A stretch of DNA of 32,749 bases from JBBTXJ01 sp964636345 (GCA_964636345.1 CAZWRL010000004.1:1-32749), one strand, 5' to 3'. Counted from the stretch's first letter, positions 12,791-20,347 are shown. Numbers and translations: made by a program. The notes: a model not told the origin generated them from the letters alone.

Positions 12791-14118
12791 CTATCAAGAC
12801 GATTAATCGCCGCGCGTGCCACTTCCCTATCATCCCATGGGATTTTTTTACCACCCGCGATACAGATTGCCTGTTCGCACCCCTTGCCAGTGATCAACAC
12901 CAGATCGTGAGGCCTTGCCATGCTGATTGCTTGTTCAATAGCCGCGCCACGGTCAATGAGACGAAAAAGATTTTCTTGATCTACTTTCCCCGCCGCGCGC
13001 GTACCCTCTGCAACCGCACCAATGATCTCCATAGGATCATCATCATAAGGATCTTCATTAGTAACAAAAACAATATCTGCATTTTCACCAGCTATACGCC
13101 CCAACACCGGCTGACGCGCCTTGTCACGCCCACCGCCGCAAGAACCGAGCACATGGATAACGCGTCCATGAGGTATAGTTCGCACCACCTCATATAATTT
13201 CTCAAGCGATGCAATTTCCGGCGCATAATCCACTATCACGGTAAACGATTGCCCCTCATCAATTTTTTCCATGCGGCCGGGTACGCCGGATATTTTTCTC
13301 AAACCTTCAGTGCACACCTCAAGTGTTATTCCTTGCGCATTAACTACCGCGATCGCCGCAAGCGCGTTATACACATTAAAAACGCCAGGAAGCGCTATGG
13401 TAAAATGCGTACCAAAAACATCAAACTCCGCGCCGTGCGCGGTGTTCACTATCCTCTCCCCAATTATTTCACCGAGTCCGGCCTCGCCTACCATTGTTGC
13501 CGGATTGGTCCCAAAAATAATTTTCTGATCAGCGCGAAATGACAAGAAATACTCCGCGTGTTCATCGTCGGCGTTAACGATGATGGTTTTTTGTACGTTA
13601 GTTCCGCCAAGCATTTTACGCGGCCGAGCCGTTAACCACGCAAACAACTCCCCTTTCGCTTTTTTATAATTTTCAAATCCGCCATGCGCTTCCAGATGTT
13701 CCGGCGTTAAATTGGTAAAGATGAGCGTATCATAATTGATGCCGCGGTGCCGATGCTGTTTAACACCTTCCGACGATGTTTCAATCACGGCGTACTGGCA
13801 TCCCGCACGCACCATGTCGCGGAGTATGCGCTGTAATTGCAACCGGCCGAGCATCGTCATTTTTTTATCGTTCAGCCATTCGCGATCGGCAATCTTAAAA
13901 ACCGCGGTGGAGGTAAGTCCGGTTTTAAACCCCGCGTGTTCAAGCATCTTGACGATAAGGTATCCGACGGTGGATTTACCGTTGGTGCCGGTTACACCAA
14001 TCACCACGAGTTTTTCGCTTGGGAATCCATATAGTAAGGCGCCGATCGTAGCAAGCGCGCGGTGGTACAAACCAAAAAGGGGCGCGGGGAGCAACTTTTT
14101 AAGTATCATTTTCAGCAT
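12784..14118 (-). CDS. murE: MurE-like Mur ligase
   Basis: A 444-aa Mur ligase, cytoplasmic, adding an amino acid or peptide to the UDP-MurNAc precursor with ATP. The P-loop GVTGTNGKST is at residues 41-50; ETSSEGVKQHRHRG, FTNLTPEHLEAHG and YKKAKGELF are MurE-type motifs, as is PGRMEKIDEGQSF. The usual VDYAHTPD reads VDYAPEIA, and the substrate-selecting DNPR motif reads EDPY, so the third residue cannot be assigned. Only about 38 residues precede the P-loop, far fewer than in standard MurE, so the UDP-binding N-terminal domain is reduced. ATG 14118 is chosen because a TTGCAG/TACACT promoter ends 6 nt before it. It runs convergent to the 470-aa gene. Confidence 0.8.
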   Translation of the reverse strand: MLKMILKKLLPAPLFGLYHRALATIGALLYGFPSEKLVVIGVTGTNGKSTVGYLIVKMLEHAGFKTGLTSTAVFKIADREWLNDKKMTMLGRLQLQRILRDMVRAGCQYAVIETSSEGVKQHRHRGINYDTLIFTNLTPEHLEAHGGFENYKKAKGELFAWLTARPRKMLGGTNVQKTIIVNADDEHAEYFLSFRADQKIIFGTNPATMVGEAGLGEIIGERIVNTAHGAEFDVFGTHFTIALPGVFNVYNALAAIAVVNAQGITLEVCTEGLRKISGVPGRMEKIDEGQSFTVIVDYAPEIASLEKLYEVVRTIPHGRVIHVLGSCGGGRDKARQPVLGRIAGENADIVFVTNEDPYDDDPMEIIGAVAEGTRAAGKVDQENLFRLIDRGAAIEQAISMARPHDLVLITGKGCEQAICIAGGKKIPWDDREVARAAINRLDRK

Positions 14119-14124
14119 ACCAAG

Positions 14125-14153
14125 AGTGTACCGTGTGTTGCCCCACTCTGCAA
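14125..14153 (-). promoter_or_regulatory. leaderless promoter of the MurE-like gene
   Basis: TTGCAG (14148-14153), 17 bp, TACACT (14125-14130), 6 nt to ATG 14118. It is divergent from the tRNA-Lys promoter, with the two -35 boxes 4 bp apart. Confidence 0.65.
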
Positions 14154-14157
14154 CCTG

Positions 14158-14186
14158 TTGACAGACGGCCAATTTTGCGCTATAGT
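14158..14186 (+). promoter_or_regulatory. tRNA-Lys promoter
   Basis: TTGACA, 17 bp, TATAGT: close to the consensus. The tRNA begins 15 nt after the -10 box. Confidence 0.8.
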
Positions 14187-14200
14187 ATGTTCATCTTTTT

Positions 14201-14276
14201 GGGTCGGTAGCTCAGCCGGTAGAGCAGCTCCCTTTTAAGGAGAAGGTCGTGGGTTCGATCCCCACCCGACCCACCA
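14201..14276 (+). tRNA. tRNA-Lys(TTT)
   Basis: Acceptor GGGTCGG/CCGACCC, D arm GCTC/GAGC, anticodon loop CTTTTAA (anticodon TTT), T loop TTCGATC, discriminator A and an encoded CCA. It is the only one of the five tRNAs here whose CCA is in the DNA. A terminator starts at its last base. Confidence 0.95.
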
Positions 14277-14309
14277 AATAAATATCCACTCATGAGTGGA
14301 TATTTATTT
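14276..14309. terminator. 34-bp perfect palindrome, bidirectional terminator
   Basis: A perfect inverted repeat centred at 14292/14293 (arms AAATAAATATCCACTCA). The arms end in A/T runs on both sides, so it can end tRNA-Lys on the plus strand and the small unit at 14368-14621 on the minus strand. Confidence 0.7.
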
Positions 14310-14367
14310 TGCCGGATTGGTTACCGGGGATCAAACGGACGCGAGAGGCGCCGAGCAAGTGCAGGCG

Positions 14368-14621
14368 TTAAAAAAACAGCGAAAAGGCACCGAGACGATT
14401 GAGTACGTAGATAGTGAGCGCGATGGACACCAACGCGCCGAACGCAAGTCGCGCGCCAAAAGTATATCCCCCTGCCGGCCTCGCGCCAAAGAACGTAGAG
14501 AGGCCAATGAGCCCGATAGGACCAAAAATTGAAAAAACCAGAGCGGCACCGGCGCCCTGCTCTTTTTATGCCTGTGGATAACAGGGAACAGCCCCTCTTG
14601 ACAGGCCGCGTTTGTGGTCAT
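14368..14621 (-). pseudogene. small two-helix membrane protein, apparently frameshifted
   Basis: The minus-strand frame from 14565 to the TAA at 14368 encodes about 65 residues with two clear membrane helices (LVFSIFGPIGLIGL and AFGALVSIALTIYVL) separated by GARPAGGYTFGAR. Codon use is like the neighbouring genes. This frame has no ATG, GTG or TTG before its first helix. An ATG at 14621, 11 nt behind a TATAAT box, opens another frame that meets this one at CAT AAA AAG: a one-base backward slip, or one missing A in the A5 run, gives a continuous 84-aa protein reading HKKEQGAGAALV across the joint. It has its own promoter and terminator. It could be a sequencing error, a broken gene or programmed frameshifting. 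No family recognised. Confidence 0.4.
14573..14581 (-). other. isolated perfect DnaA-box sequence
   Basis: TTATCCACA on the minus strand matches the strict DnaA-box consensus. It lies in the 5' part of the small membrane gene. No cluster, no AT-rich unwinding region and no dnaA or dnaN nearby. Confidence 0.3.
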
Positions 14622-14640
14622 CTCCACTCCCCATTATAAT
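14612..14640 (+). promoter_or_regulatory. promoter with a -10 box usable in both directions
   Basis: TTGTGG, 17 bp, TATAAT on the plus strand (to the 27-aa gene). ATTATAAT (14633-14640) is its own reverse complement, so a consensus TATAAT is present on the minus strand too, 11 nt before ATG 14621. Confidence 0.5.
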
Positions 14641-14669
14641 ACCCCTACCTTATTTTTAGCGACTATCCT

Positions 14670-14753
14670 ATGGACACCTGCGAAGGGTGCGGCAACCCAA
14701 TGGGTGAATGCACTTGCCCGGAAGAAGGAAAAGCAGAAGAAGAGTCCCGATAG
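14670..14753 (+). CDS. 27-aa Cys-rich microprotein (possible zinc knuckle)
   Basis: A complete frame ATG to TAG encodes 27 residues: four cysteines as C4-x2-C7 and C14-x-C16, with Gly, Asn and Pro in between, then an acidic Lys/Glu tail. The two Cys pairs are spaced for one metal ion, a minimal zinc-knuckle pattern. It starts 30 nt after a TATAAT promoter, in a stretch otherwise without plus-strand genes, and its stop codon lies in the stem of a strong hairpin shared with murG. No Shine-Dalgarno site. Function unknown; a Zn-binding peptide is inference. The case for a real gene rests on promoter, start, Cys pattern and terminator all agreeing. Confidence 0.45.
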   Translation: MDTCEGCGNPMGECTCPEEGKAEEESR

Positions 14754-14768
14754 TATCGGGACTCTTCT
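14738..14768. terminator. hairpin spanning the stops of murG and the microprotein
   Basis: A 15-bp perfect stem (14738-14752 with 14754-14768) around one central base. It holds the TAG of the microprotein and two bases of the murG TAG. A pyrimidine-rich tract follows on the minus side, so it probably ends the mraY-ftsW-murG transcript. Confidence 0.6.
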
Positions 14769-15858
14769 ATTTCGCGATAATTTTTTCCAATTCCTCAATA
14801 AATTTCTCGCCTTCCGTATCAAGAAAGACCGCGCTGATATTTTTGCTTAATTGTTCGCGTCGCGCGGAATTGTCAAGCAACTCACGAATAGCATCCGCAA
14901 AAGATTGCGATGACACCGTTCGTTCATCAATAACCTCAATCGCTTTGCGCCGCACAAAAAATTCAACATTTTTCTCTTGATGACTGTCCGGAATGGGCAT
15001 AATGAGCGCCACCTTCCCCGTGGCAGACATTTCAGACAGTGACGCAAAACCTGCGCGCGATACCACCAAATCCGCGGACGCCATCGCGTATGCCATTGCC
15101 TCTTTAATAAACGTGTAGGGATGATACTGCTCGTATTTTTCTGCGAGCTCTTTAGTTATCTCGCCGGATTTATCTTTTCCAGTAATGTGAATCACCTGAC
15201 AAAACTGCACCAATTGGCCGAGTGCCTTTTCAACCAAGCGATTCAACGCCGCGGCGCCGGTGCCGCCGCCAAACACAAGTACCACGGGAATCGCAGAATC
15301 TAATTTTAATTTTTCAATTCCCTCTTCGCGCGTATGTTGCAACATTTCTTCACGCGCTGGATTGCCCACCACCACCGTCTTCTTTTTGGGGAAAAAATTT
15401 AATCCTTCCGGAAGCGCCACAAAAATGCGCGTGGCAAACCGCGCCATCAAACGATTCGCCAAACCAACTTCCAAATCCTGCTGATGGATCACTGAAGGAA
15501 CGCGAAGCAACCACGCGGCCCAATGGAGCGGTACACTCACATAGCCGCCGGCTGAAACAACTAAAGCGGACCGACGACGAATCAAGAAAAAAAGTGACTG
15601 CCAAAAACCAAAAAAAATAAACACGAGGTCAAGCAGATTGTATACCGAGAAGTACCGTCGTAATTTACCGGAAAAAATGGGAACAAAGGGAATACGATAC
15701 TGGGAGATCAATTCCTCTTCAGGGCCGCCGCGAGTACCAATCCACCAAAAATCAAAATCAGGACGCAGGCGCTTCCAGCGCGTAAACACGGCAAGGAGCG
15801 GAGAGACCGAACCAAGGGTTCCGCCGCCTGAAAAAATGATTATTTTCCTTTCTTTCAT
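14767..15858 (-). CDS. murG: UDP-GlcNAc:lipid I N-acetylglucosaminyltransferase
   Basis: A 363-aa GT-B glycosyltransferase at the inner face of the membrane, turning lipid I into lipid II. N-terminal IIFSGGGTLGSVSP matches the MurG GGTxGH loop, here with Ser-Val in place of the usual His. SAGGYVSVPLHWAA and IHQQDLEVGLANR are family motifs, as are the C-terminal GGGTGAAALN and ADLVVSRAGFASLSEM nucleotide-binding segments. The ATG overlaps the ftsW stop (ATGA). It is the last gene of the mraY operon. Confidence 0.93.
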   Translation of the reverse strand: MKERKIIIFSGGGTLGSVSPLLAVFTRWKRLRPDFDFWWIGTRGGPEEELISQYRIPFVPIFSGKLRRYFSVYNLLDLVFIFFGFWQSLFFLIRRRSALVVSAGGYVSVPLHWAAWLLRVPSVIHQQDLEVGLANRLMARFATRIFVALPEGLNFFPKKKTVVVGNPAREEMLQHTREEGIEKLKLDSAIPVVLVFGGGTGAAALNRLVEKALGQLVQFCQVIHITGKDKSGEITKELAEKYEQYHPYTFIKEAMAYAMASADLVVSRAGFASLSEMSATGKVALIMPIPDSHQEKNVEFFVRRKAIEVIDERTVSSQSFADAIRELLDNSARREQLSKNISAVFLDTEGEKFIEELEKIIAK

Positions 15859-16964
15859 ACCGGTTTGGTATACGCGGAAATCCGCGCGGCGATGCCCGCC
15901 GCCGCAAGCGCGGACAAGAGCGCCGTGCCGCCATGGCTCACAAAGGGGAGCGGCAGACCCGTTATGGGTAATAATCCTACCATAGCTCCGATATTAAGGA
16001 AAGATTGCGCCAAAAACCACACGCCAATGCCAAAAGCCGTAAGCCGCCCAAACGTATCCGGCGCCGCGCGGGCAATACGCAGGAGTCGAAACCATACGAG
16101 GAGTATCAAAAGGATGACACTCGCGGTTGCCACAAACCCAAGCTCTTCACCAATAATAGCGAAAATGGAATCAGAGGCAACTTCCGGCAGATATTGAAAT
16201 TTTTGTCGCGAATGCCCCACTCCCTCGCCAAACCATCCACCGGTTCCCAGCGCCAGAAATGACTGATTAATTTGATACCCCGCTCCTTGCGGATCAAGTT
16301 CCGGATGCAAAAATGTGGTGAAACGCTCCACGCGATACGGCGCGCTTGCCACCAAGAGCCCAAACACCAGCGCGCCACCCCCCAAAAGCACCGCGATATG
16401 TTTCAAACGCGCGCCAGCGACAATCACCATGCCAAATGAGATGGCAAGCACAATCGCGAGCGTCCCCACATCTGGCTGAATCGCCAAGAGCGCCGTCGAC
16501 ACTCCAACCGGAAACAAAAACGGGATGATGCCATGCCACATGGTTTGTAGTGGTTCTCCACGCCGCGCTTCAAGAAAGCCCGCAAGAAATACAATGAGCG
16601 CTATCTTTAGTATCTCGCTGGGCTGAAATGAGACGCCGGAAAAAATCAGCCAGCTTTTCGCGCCGCCGAGCGTGGTGCCAACACCAGGAATCAAGACGGC
16701 AACCAACAAAAGAAGTGACAGAAGAAATATCGGCACGCGCGCACGAACAAAAACGCGATAGGGTAATCGGAGACACGCGATAAAAATCGCGATGCCCGGA
16801 ATAAAACCAAACAACACCTGTCGTTTCAAAAAATAATACGCGCTACCGAATTTTTCAAAACCAACCGCCGCCGTTGCCGAGGCCAACATGACAAGACCAA
16901 ATACGGTGAGGAGCATGATGCTCCCAATTAACACATAATCGGGAGCGTGAGCGCGGACAGCCAT
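15855..16964 (-). CDS. ftsW: FtsW/RodA-type lipid II polymerase
   Basis: A 369-aa SEDS protein with about ten membrane helices, the glycosyltransferase that polymerises lipid II at the septum. Motifs: MLASATAAVG, the long extracytoplasmic loop with VERFTTFLHPELDPQGAGYQ, then SDSIFAIIGEELGF and LPFVSHGGTAL near the end. The start is ATG 16964 (MAVRAHAPDY), one base after the mraY stop; the frame opens earlier inside mraY. Position between mraY and murG favours FtsW over RodA. Confidence 0.92.
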   Translation of the reverse strand: MAVRAHAPDYVLIGSIMLLTVFGLVMLASATAAVGFEKFGSAYYFLKRQVLFGFIPGIAIFIACLRLPYRVFVRARVPIFLLSLLLLVAVLIPGVGTTLGGAKSWLIFSGVSFQPSEILKIALIVFLAGFLEARRGEPLQTMWHGIIPFLFPVGVSTALLAIQPDVGTLAIVLAISFGMVIVAGARLKHIAVLLGGGALVFGLLVASAPYRVERFTTFLHPELDPQGAGYQINQSFLALGTGGWFGEGVGHSRQKFQYLPEVASDSIFAIIGEELGFVATASVILLILLVWFRLLRIARAAPDTFGRLTAFGIGVWFLAQSFLNIGAMVGLLPITGLPLPFVSHGGTALLSALAAAGIAARISAYTKPV

Positions 16965-16965
16965 A

Positions 16966-18056
16966 TCAAAATGGCAGAATAAAGGTGGGATCGGCAAGCG
17001 CGATAATCAACCCAATAATCGCGGATACGCCCGCGACCATCCAAAAACGCATGGTAACGGTATACGCTGGCCACCCTTTTGCTTCAAGATGATGATGAAG
17101 TGGCGCGACGAGAAATACTTTTTTATTCCGCACCTTTTTAGAGACCAGTTGAATAATCACGGAACCCGCCTCAAGCCACAACACAAAACCGATAATGGGG
17201 AGCAAGAGTACCGCGTTCGTGATAAACGCAATAACCGCGAGCGTGGTCGTCAGCCCTAAGATGCCAGTTTCGCCCATATAAAATATGGCTGGCGGCACAT
17301 TGAACCAAAGAAACGCGAGGAGCGCTCCCGCCACCACCGCGCAAAATGCCGCGACATGATATTGCTGATGCGCAAACGCGATTGCTCCAAACACGCCAAA
17401 CAAAATGGTAAACACGCCGCCCGCGAGCCCGTCAAGACCATCAATGATACTGGAAGAAAACAGCGCGAACATGACGATGATAAACAGAGGAATATACCAC
17501 CACCCAATGGTGAGTTCTCCGACAAAAGGAATGTGGATGCTCGCCACGCCAAGTTTTGCGTAAAACCACCAGGCGCCCACGAGCGCGATGGCGCCGACGG
17601 TAATCAACCGATGACGAAACCGAATGCCGCCCCCTTGTTCAACCCGCCCGGCGCCGCGCACCACGAGCACATCATCAGCCAAACCAAGGAGTGACGCGGC
17701 AACCAGGGTAAACNNNNNNNNNNAAACAACGGAATCCACGTCTGCGAACGGCTGAAAAAATTGAGCCGCTGTACAAACGAATTCGGAAAAAATTCCGCCA
17801 AAAAGAAAAAGCCGAGCGCGAATACAAAGGTGGTGACCCAAATCAACACACCGGCCATGCGCGGCGTGCCCGTCTCTTTTTCTTTGTGCAGTTTGGTAAA
17901 GAACGTCAATGCGCTGCCATCCGGCCCTTCGGTGCGCGCTTGTTTTTTCCAAAATTTTCCCGCGTACAGATACCGCGCAAGCGCGGGCGCCCACAACATT
18001 CCCACAAAAAAGGCGAGCGTGGTAAGAACAAAAATGGGGATAATGCGTTCCAACAT
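16966..18056 (-). CDS. mraY: phospho-MurNAc-pentapeptide transferase, split by an assembly gap
   Basis: The integral membrane enzyme that makes lipid I. Motifs: GTPRMAGVLIWV, GLADDVLVVR, SSSIIDGLDGLAGG, FYMGETGILGL and the HHHLEAKGW loop. The ten Ns at 17714-17723 put the two halves in different frames, but the bases AAAC occur on both sides; merging at that overlap gives the continuous reading TWIPLFTLVAASLLGLADD and a gene of exactly 359 codons (358 aa, the usual MraY size). The start is ATG 18056, 2 nt after the upstream small membrane gene. Confidence 0.93.
17714..17723. other. 10-N scaffold gap inside mraY
   Basis: Ten Ns flanked by GTAAAC on the left and AAACAACG on the right. The shared AAAC suggests the contigs overlap by four bases and nothing is missing. 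Confidence 0.85.
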
Positions 18057-18058
18057 AC

Positions 18059-18415
18059 TTAGGTATTTAACGCGACAAGCAGTGCGGCAACACCGAGGAG
18101 CGCTCCTTGTATCACAACCGTTGCGGTGATCGCTATGACGGAAAGCACGCGAAGTCGCATCCAAAACCACCAGACGAGCACGCTATTCACCGCCATAAAC
18201 AAGACGCCAACCAAGGGCGGCACAAATGCCGCAAACCATTGCCCCAAAAAATCAACGCCAAAATGAATGTTGTAATGCAGAATAAAAAGATCGTCACTGG
18301 GACGAATCATCGCCGCTAAATATAACCACGCCGCACCATTCAAGACCAGCGCGAGGGCGTTCGGCATCCACACCAATTTTTCTCGTATCAGTTCGCGAAC
18401 CGCGATTGTTGACAT
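18059..18415 (-). CDS. small membrane protein upstream of mraY
   Basis: A 118-aa protein with three likely membrane segments (about residues 20-37, 57-85 and 90-116) and no enzyme motif I recognise. It ends 2 nt before the mraY start and is the first gene of the mraY-ftsW-murG unit, so it may help lipid-linked precursor handling or the septal machinery; that is position-based inference. ATG 18415 (MSTIAVRELIREKLVW) is preferred over GTG 18436, because the latter overlaps the -10 box. Confidence 0.7.
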   Translation of the reverse strand: MSTIAVRELIREKLVWMPNALALVLNGAAWLYLAAMIRPSDDLFILHYNIHFGVDFLGQWFAAFVPPLVGVLFMAVNSVLVWWFWMRLRVLSVIAITATVVIQGALLGVAALLVALNT

Positions 18416-18427
18416 AGTATTAGGGAG

Positions 18428-18433
18428 AGTATA
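18428..18433 (-). promoter_or_regulatory. -10 box of the mraY operon
   Basis: TATACT on the minus strand, 12 nt before ATG 18415, so a leader of about 5 nt; no convincing -35. Confidence 0.4.
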
Positions 18434-18448
18434 CACGCCCTTCTGTTT

Positions 18449-19903
18449 TTAATCCACCGTCGGCCAGCCGTGTTTCCGCGCAACCTGTTTCAACGTGCGG
18501 TCAGGGTGGACGGCAATCGGATGACCAACTAAGGTCAAAAACGGCACATCGCCCGCGCTATCACCATAGCCGTAACTTTGCGATAAGTCAATGCCTGCGC
18601 GCCGCGCGAATGAAGACACCAGTTCCGCCTTTTTTTCCTTGTAACATAAACAGGTCACCCGTCCCGTATATCGCCGATGCCGATGCACCACTTCGGTTTC
18701 CAGCTGTGTATCAAACAGCGCCTGCGCGTGAAACAGCCGTTTGAATTCCCGCGCCAACGGATGAATGGCCTCGGATACCAACACCACCGTGTGCCCCTGT
18801 TCTATATGATCCTTCAGGAGCGCAAACACATGATACCGCACGCGCGCCAGCATTTTTTCATGCCACGCACGATCAACCAAATGGTTAAATTCGCCCACAT
18901 CCCAGCCGTGTAATTGCATAAGTTCACACCGAACAGCCCGCTCGTGCGGCACCGTGTGCAGCCGTTCTAAAAATAACCAATACATGGAACGCACGAGATC
19001 AGTGCGATGAATCCGATGAAGCGCCAGCAGATACTGTATCAAATCAACGAGGGTAAAACCCTCATACACGGTTTGATCAATATCAACAAATACGCCAATT
19101 TTTGACGGCTTGCGCGCAAAATAATAACTGGGCAGATACCGAAGCGGCAGCATGTCCACGATGCGCTTCTCCAGTTGATCTCGGAGGCGTCTGATGTGCG
19201 CGGGATGCGCAAGCTCGCTTTTCTTCGGCGCGGGCAAAGGCGCACCTAAGTGCACCGTGATAGTGCCGGGACGCGTGTGATGTTCGTCAGGGAACGCTTC
19301 ATCCGCGCCAATCAGGGCAACCGGAATAATGGGTACCTGCGCGGACGCGCTCATGCGCGTTGCGCCCGTATGAAAATAATGAAGGACATGCAGATATTCA
19401 ATGTGGCCTTCAGGAAAAATAATCAACGAATACCCGCGCTGCGCCGCGCGCCGCACGCGTTCAAACGCTTCGTCTTTATCCGCCGTGCGCGGATATTTAA
19501 CATCATCAAACACATCACGACGCACATCAATAGATCCCATTTTTTTCATCCAAAACGCCACCGGCCGTGGAAACACCGAAAGCGGAGCCGTAAACAGCGC
19601 CGCGCGAGCGCCGAGGAGTGAACACAGCATAAAGCCGTCAAGCGGCGAGGCGTGATTGGCGGCATACAGCACAGGATGAGACCGTTCAACATGTTCTTTT
19701 CCGCGCACCTGTATGCGCAAACCTGCCAAACGAAACGCAACCGCGCACACAATGCCACCCGCTTGACGCCACACTTCCGCGCGCCGTTCTTTTTGCAAAA
19801 ATTTTTCAAAAACGAGCAGAAACGGTGTTTGGGCAACAACAAAAAAACCCATGACGGTCCGAAACCAGATATTGCGCAATCGTGATGCCTTGTGATGTAC
19901 CAT
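18449..19903 (-). CDS. acyltransferase (PlsC-like) fused to HAD-IB phosphatase
   Basis: A 484-aa two-domain protein. Residues about 1-225 form a 1-acylglycerol-3-phosphate acyltransferase-type domain with motif I NHASPLD (His84, Asp89) and motif III FPEG (163-166). Residues about 265-484 form a HAD-IB phosphatase of the SerB type with DIDQT (274-278), a Ser in LVSE (376-378 region), the Lys motif YKEKK (421-425) and GDSAGD (447-452). Both sets of catalytic residues appear intact. The order, acyltransferase first and HAD second, is the reverse of the mycobacterial HAD-PlsC fusion I know of. Such an enzyme could process a phosphorylated lipid precursor and acylate it at the membrane. The start is ATG 19903, 9 nt behind TGCTATACT. 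Confidence 0.85.
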   Translation of the reverse strand: MVHHKASRLRNIWFRTVMGFFVVAQTPFLLVFEKFLQKERRAEVWRQAGGIVCAVAFRLAGLRIQVRGKEHVERSHPVLYAANHASPLDGFMLCSLLGARAALFTAPLSVFPRPVAFWMKKMGSIDVRRDVFDDVKYPRTADKDEAFERVRRAAQRGYSLIIFPEGHIEYLHVLHYFHTGATRMSASAQVPIIPVALIGADEAFPDEHHTRPGTITVHLGAPLPAPKKSELAHPAHIRRLRDQLEKRIVDMLPLRYLPSYYFARKPSKIGVFVDIDQTVYEGFTLVDLIQYLLALHRIHRTDLVRSMYWLFLERLHTVPHERAVRCELMQLHGWDVGEFNHLVDRAWHEKMLARVRYHVFALLKDHIEQGHTVVLVSEAIHPLAREFKRLFHAQALFDTQLETEVVHRHRRYTGRVTCLCYKEKKAELVSSFARRAGIDLSQSYGYGDSAGDVPFLTLVGHPIAVHPDRTLKQVARKHGWPTVD

Positions 19904-19912
19904 CCGCTCTTC

Positions 19913-19921
19913 AGTATAGCA
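19913..19921 (-). promoter_or_regulatory. leaderless extended -10 promoter of the fusion gene
   Basis: TGCTATACT on the minus strand, 9 nt from ATG 19903; divergent from the rpmA promoter. Confidence 0.6.
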
Positions 19922-19946
19922 AATAAAACGCGCGCCTCACAGCATC

Positions 19947-19976
19947 TTGACATCCCGAGGCGACCTACGCTATACT
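19947..19976 (+). promoter_or_regulatory. rpmA promoter
   Basis: TTGACA, 18 bp, TATACT; transcript start near 19984 and an AT-rich leader of about 21 nt with no Shine-Dalgarno site. Confidence 0.75.
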
Positions 19977-20004
19977 CTTTCCATTACTTTCATAATTAAT
20001 TGAT

Positions 20005-20283
20005 ATGGCACATAGAAAAGCGGGCGGCTCTACTAAACTTGGCCGCGATTCCGCCTCAAAACGCCTTGGCGTTAAATTGCATGACGGACAAACCTGTCAT
20101 GCCGGTGCAATCATTATGCGACAGCGCGGCTCGCGGATTCATCCGGGCGTGAACGTAAAACGCGGTGGCGACGATACGCTCTACGCGCTCGTCAACGGCA
20201 AAGTCAAATTTGCCACGCGTAAACGCAAGCGTTTTGACGGCACCTTGCGCACCGCAAAGTTTGTGAGTGTTGTGGCCGCATAA
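20005..20283 (+). CDS. rpmA: 50S ribosomal protein bL27
   Basis: A 92-aa ribosomal protein whose N-terminus reaches the peptidyl transferase centre. MAHRKAGGSTKLGRDSASKRLGVK is the typical start, directly at the functional sequence, so no cleaved N-terminal extension of the Firmicutes kind. GAIIMRQRGSRIHPG and GGDDTLYALVNGKV follow. Monocistronic, without the usual rplU neighbour, with its own strong promoter and terminator. Confidence 0.97.
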   Translation: MAHRKAGGSTKLGRDSASKRLGVKLHDGQTCHAGAIIMRQRGSRIHPGVNVKRGGDDTLYALVNGKVKFATRKRKRFDGTLRTAKFVSVVAA

Positions 20284-20285
20284 TT

Positions 20286-20313
20286 AAAATCCCCCGCACG
20301 CGCGGGGGGTTTT
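20286..20313 (+). terminator. rpmA terminator
   Basis: A 12-bp stem AAAATCCCCCGC/GCGGGGGGTTTT (one T-G pair) with loop ACGC, three bases after the rpmA stop. Confidence 0.85.
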
Positions 20314-20328
20314 AGTTAATAATGATTA

Positions 20329-20347
20329 CCCTTCGACAAGCTCAGGG
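20329..20347. repeat. CCCTTCGAC...GCTCAGGG dispersed hairpin repeat, copy 2
   Basis: CCCTTCGACAAGCTCAGGG, the short form of the repeat at 2266-2295. A second 9-bp hairpin (ATTTTTCAC/GTGAAAAAT, 20349-20370) adjoins it. Confidence 0.6.

Noticed and set aside
14573..14581. A replication origin at the perfect DnaA box
   Set aside because: Only one strict box, no AT-rich unwinding region, no dnaA or dnaN nearby.
16966..18056. mraY as a frameshifted pseudogene
   Set aside because: The frame change is caused by the ten Ns; merging the flanking AAAC overlap restores an intact gene.
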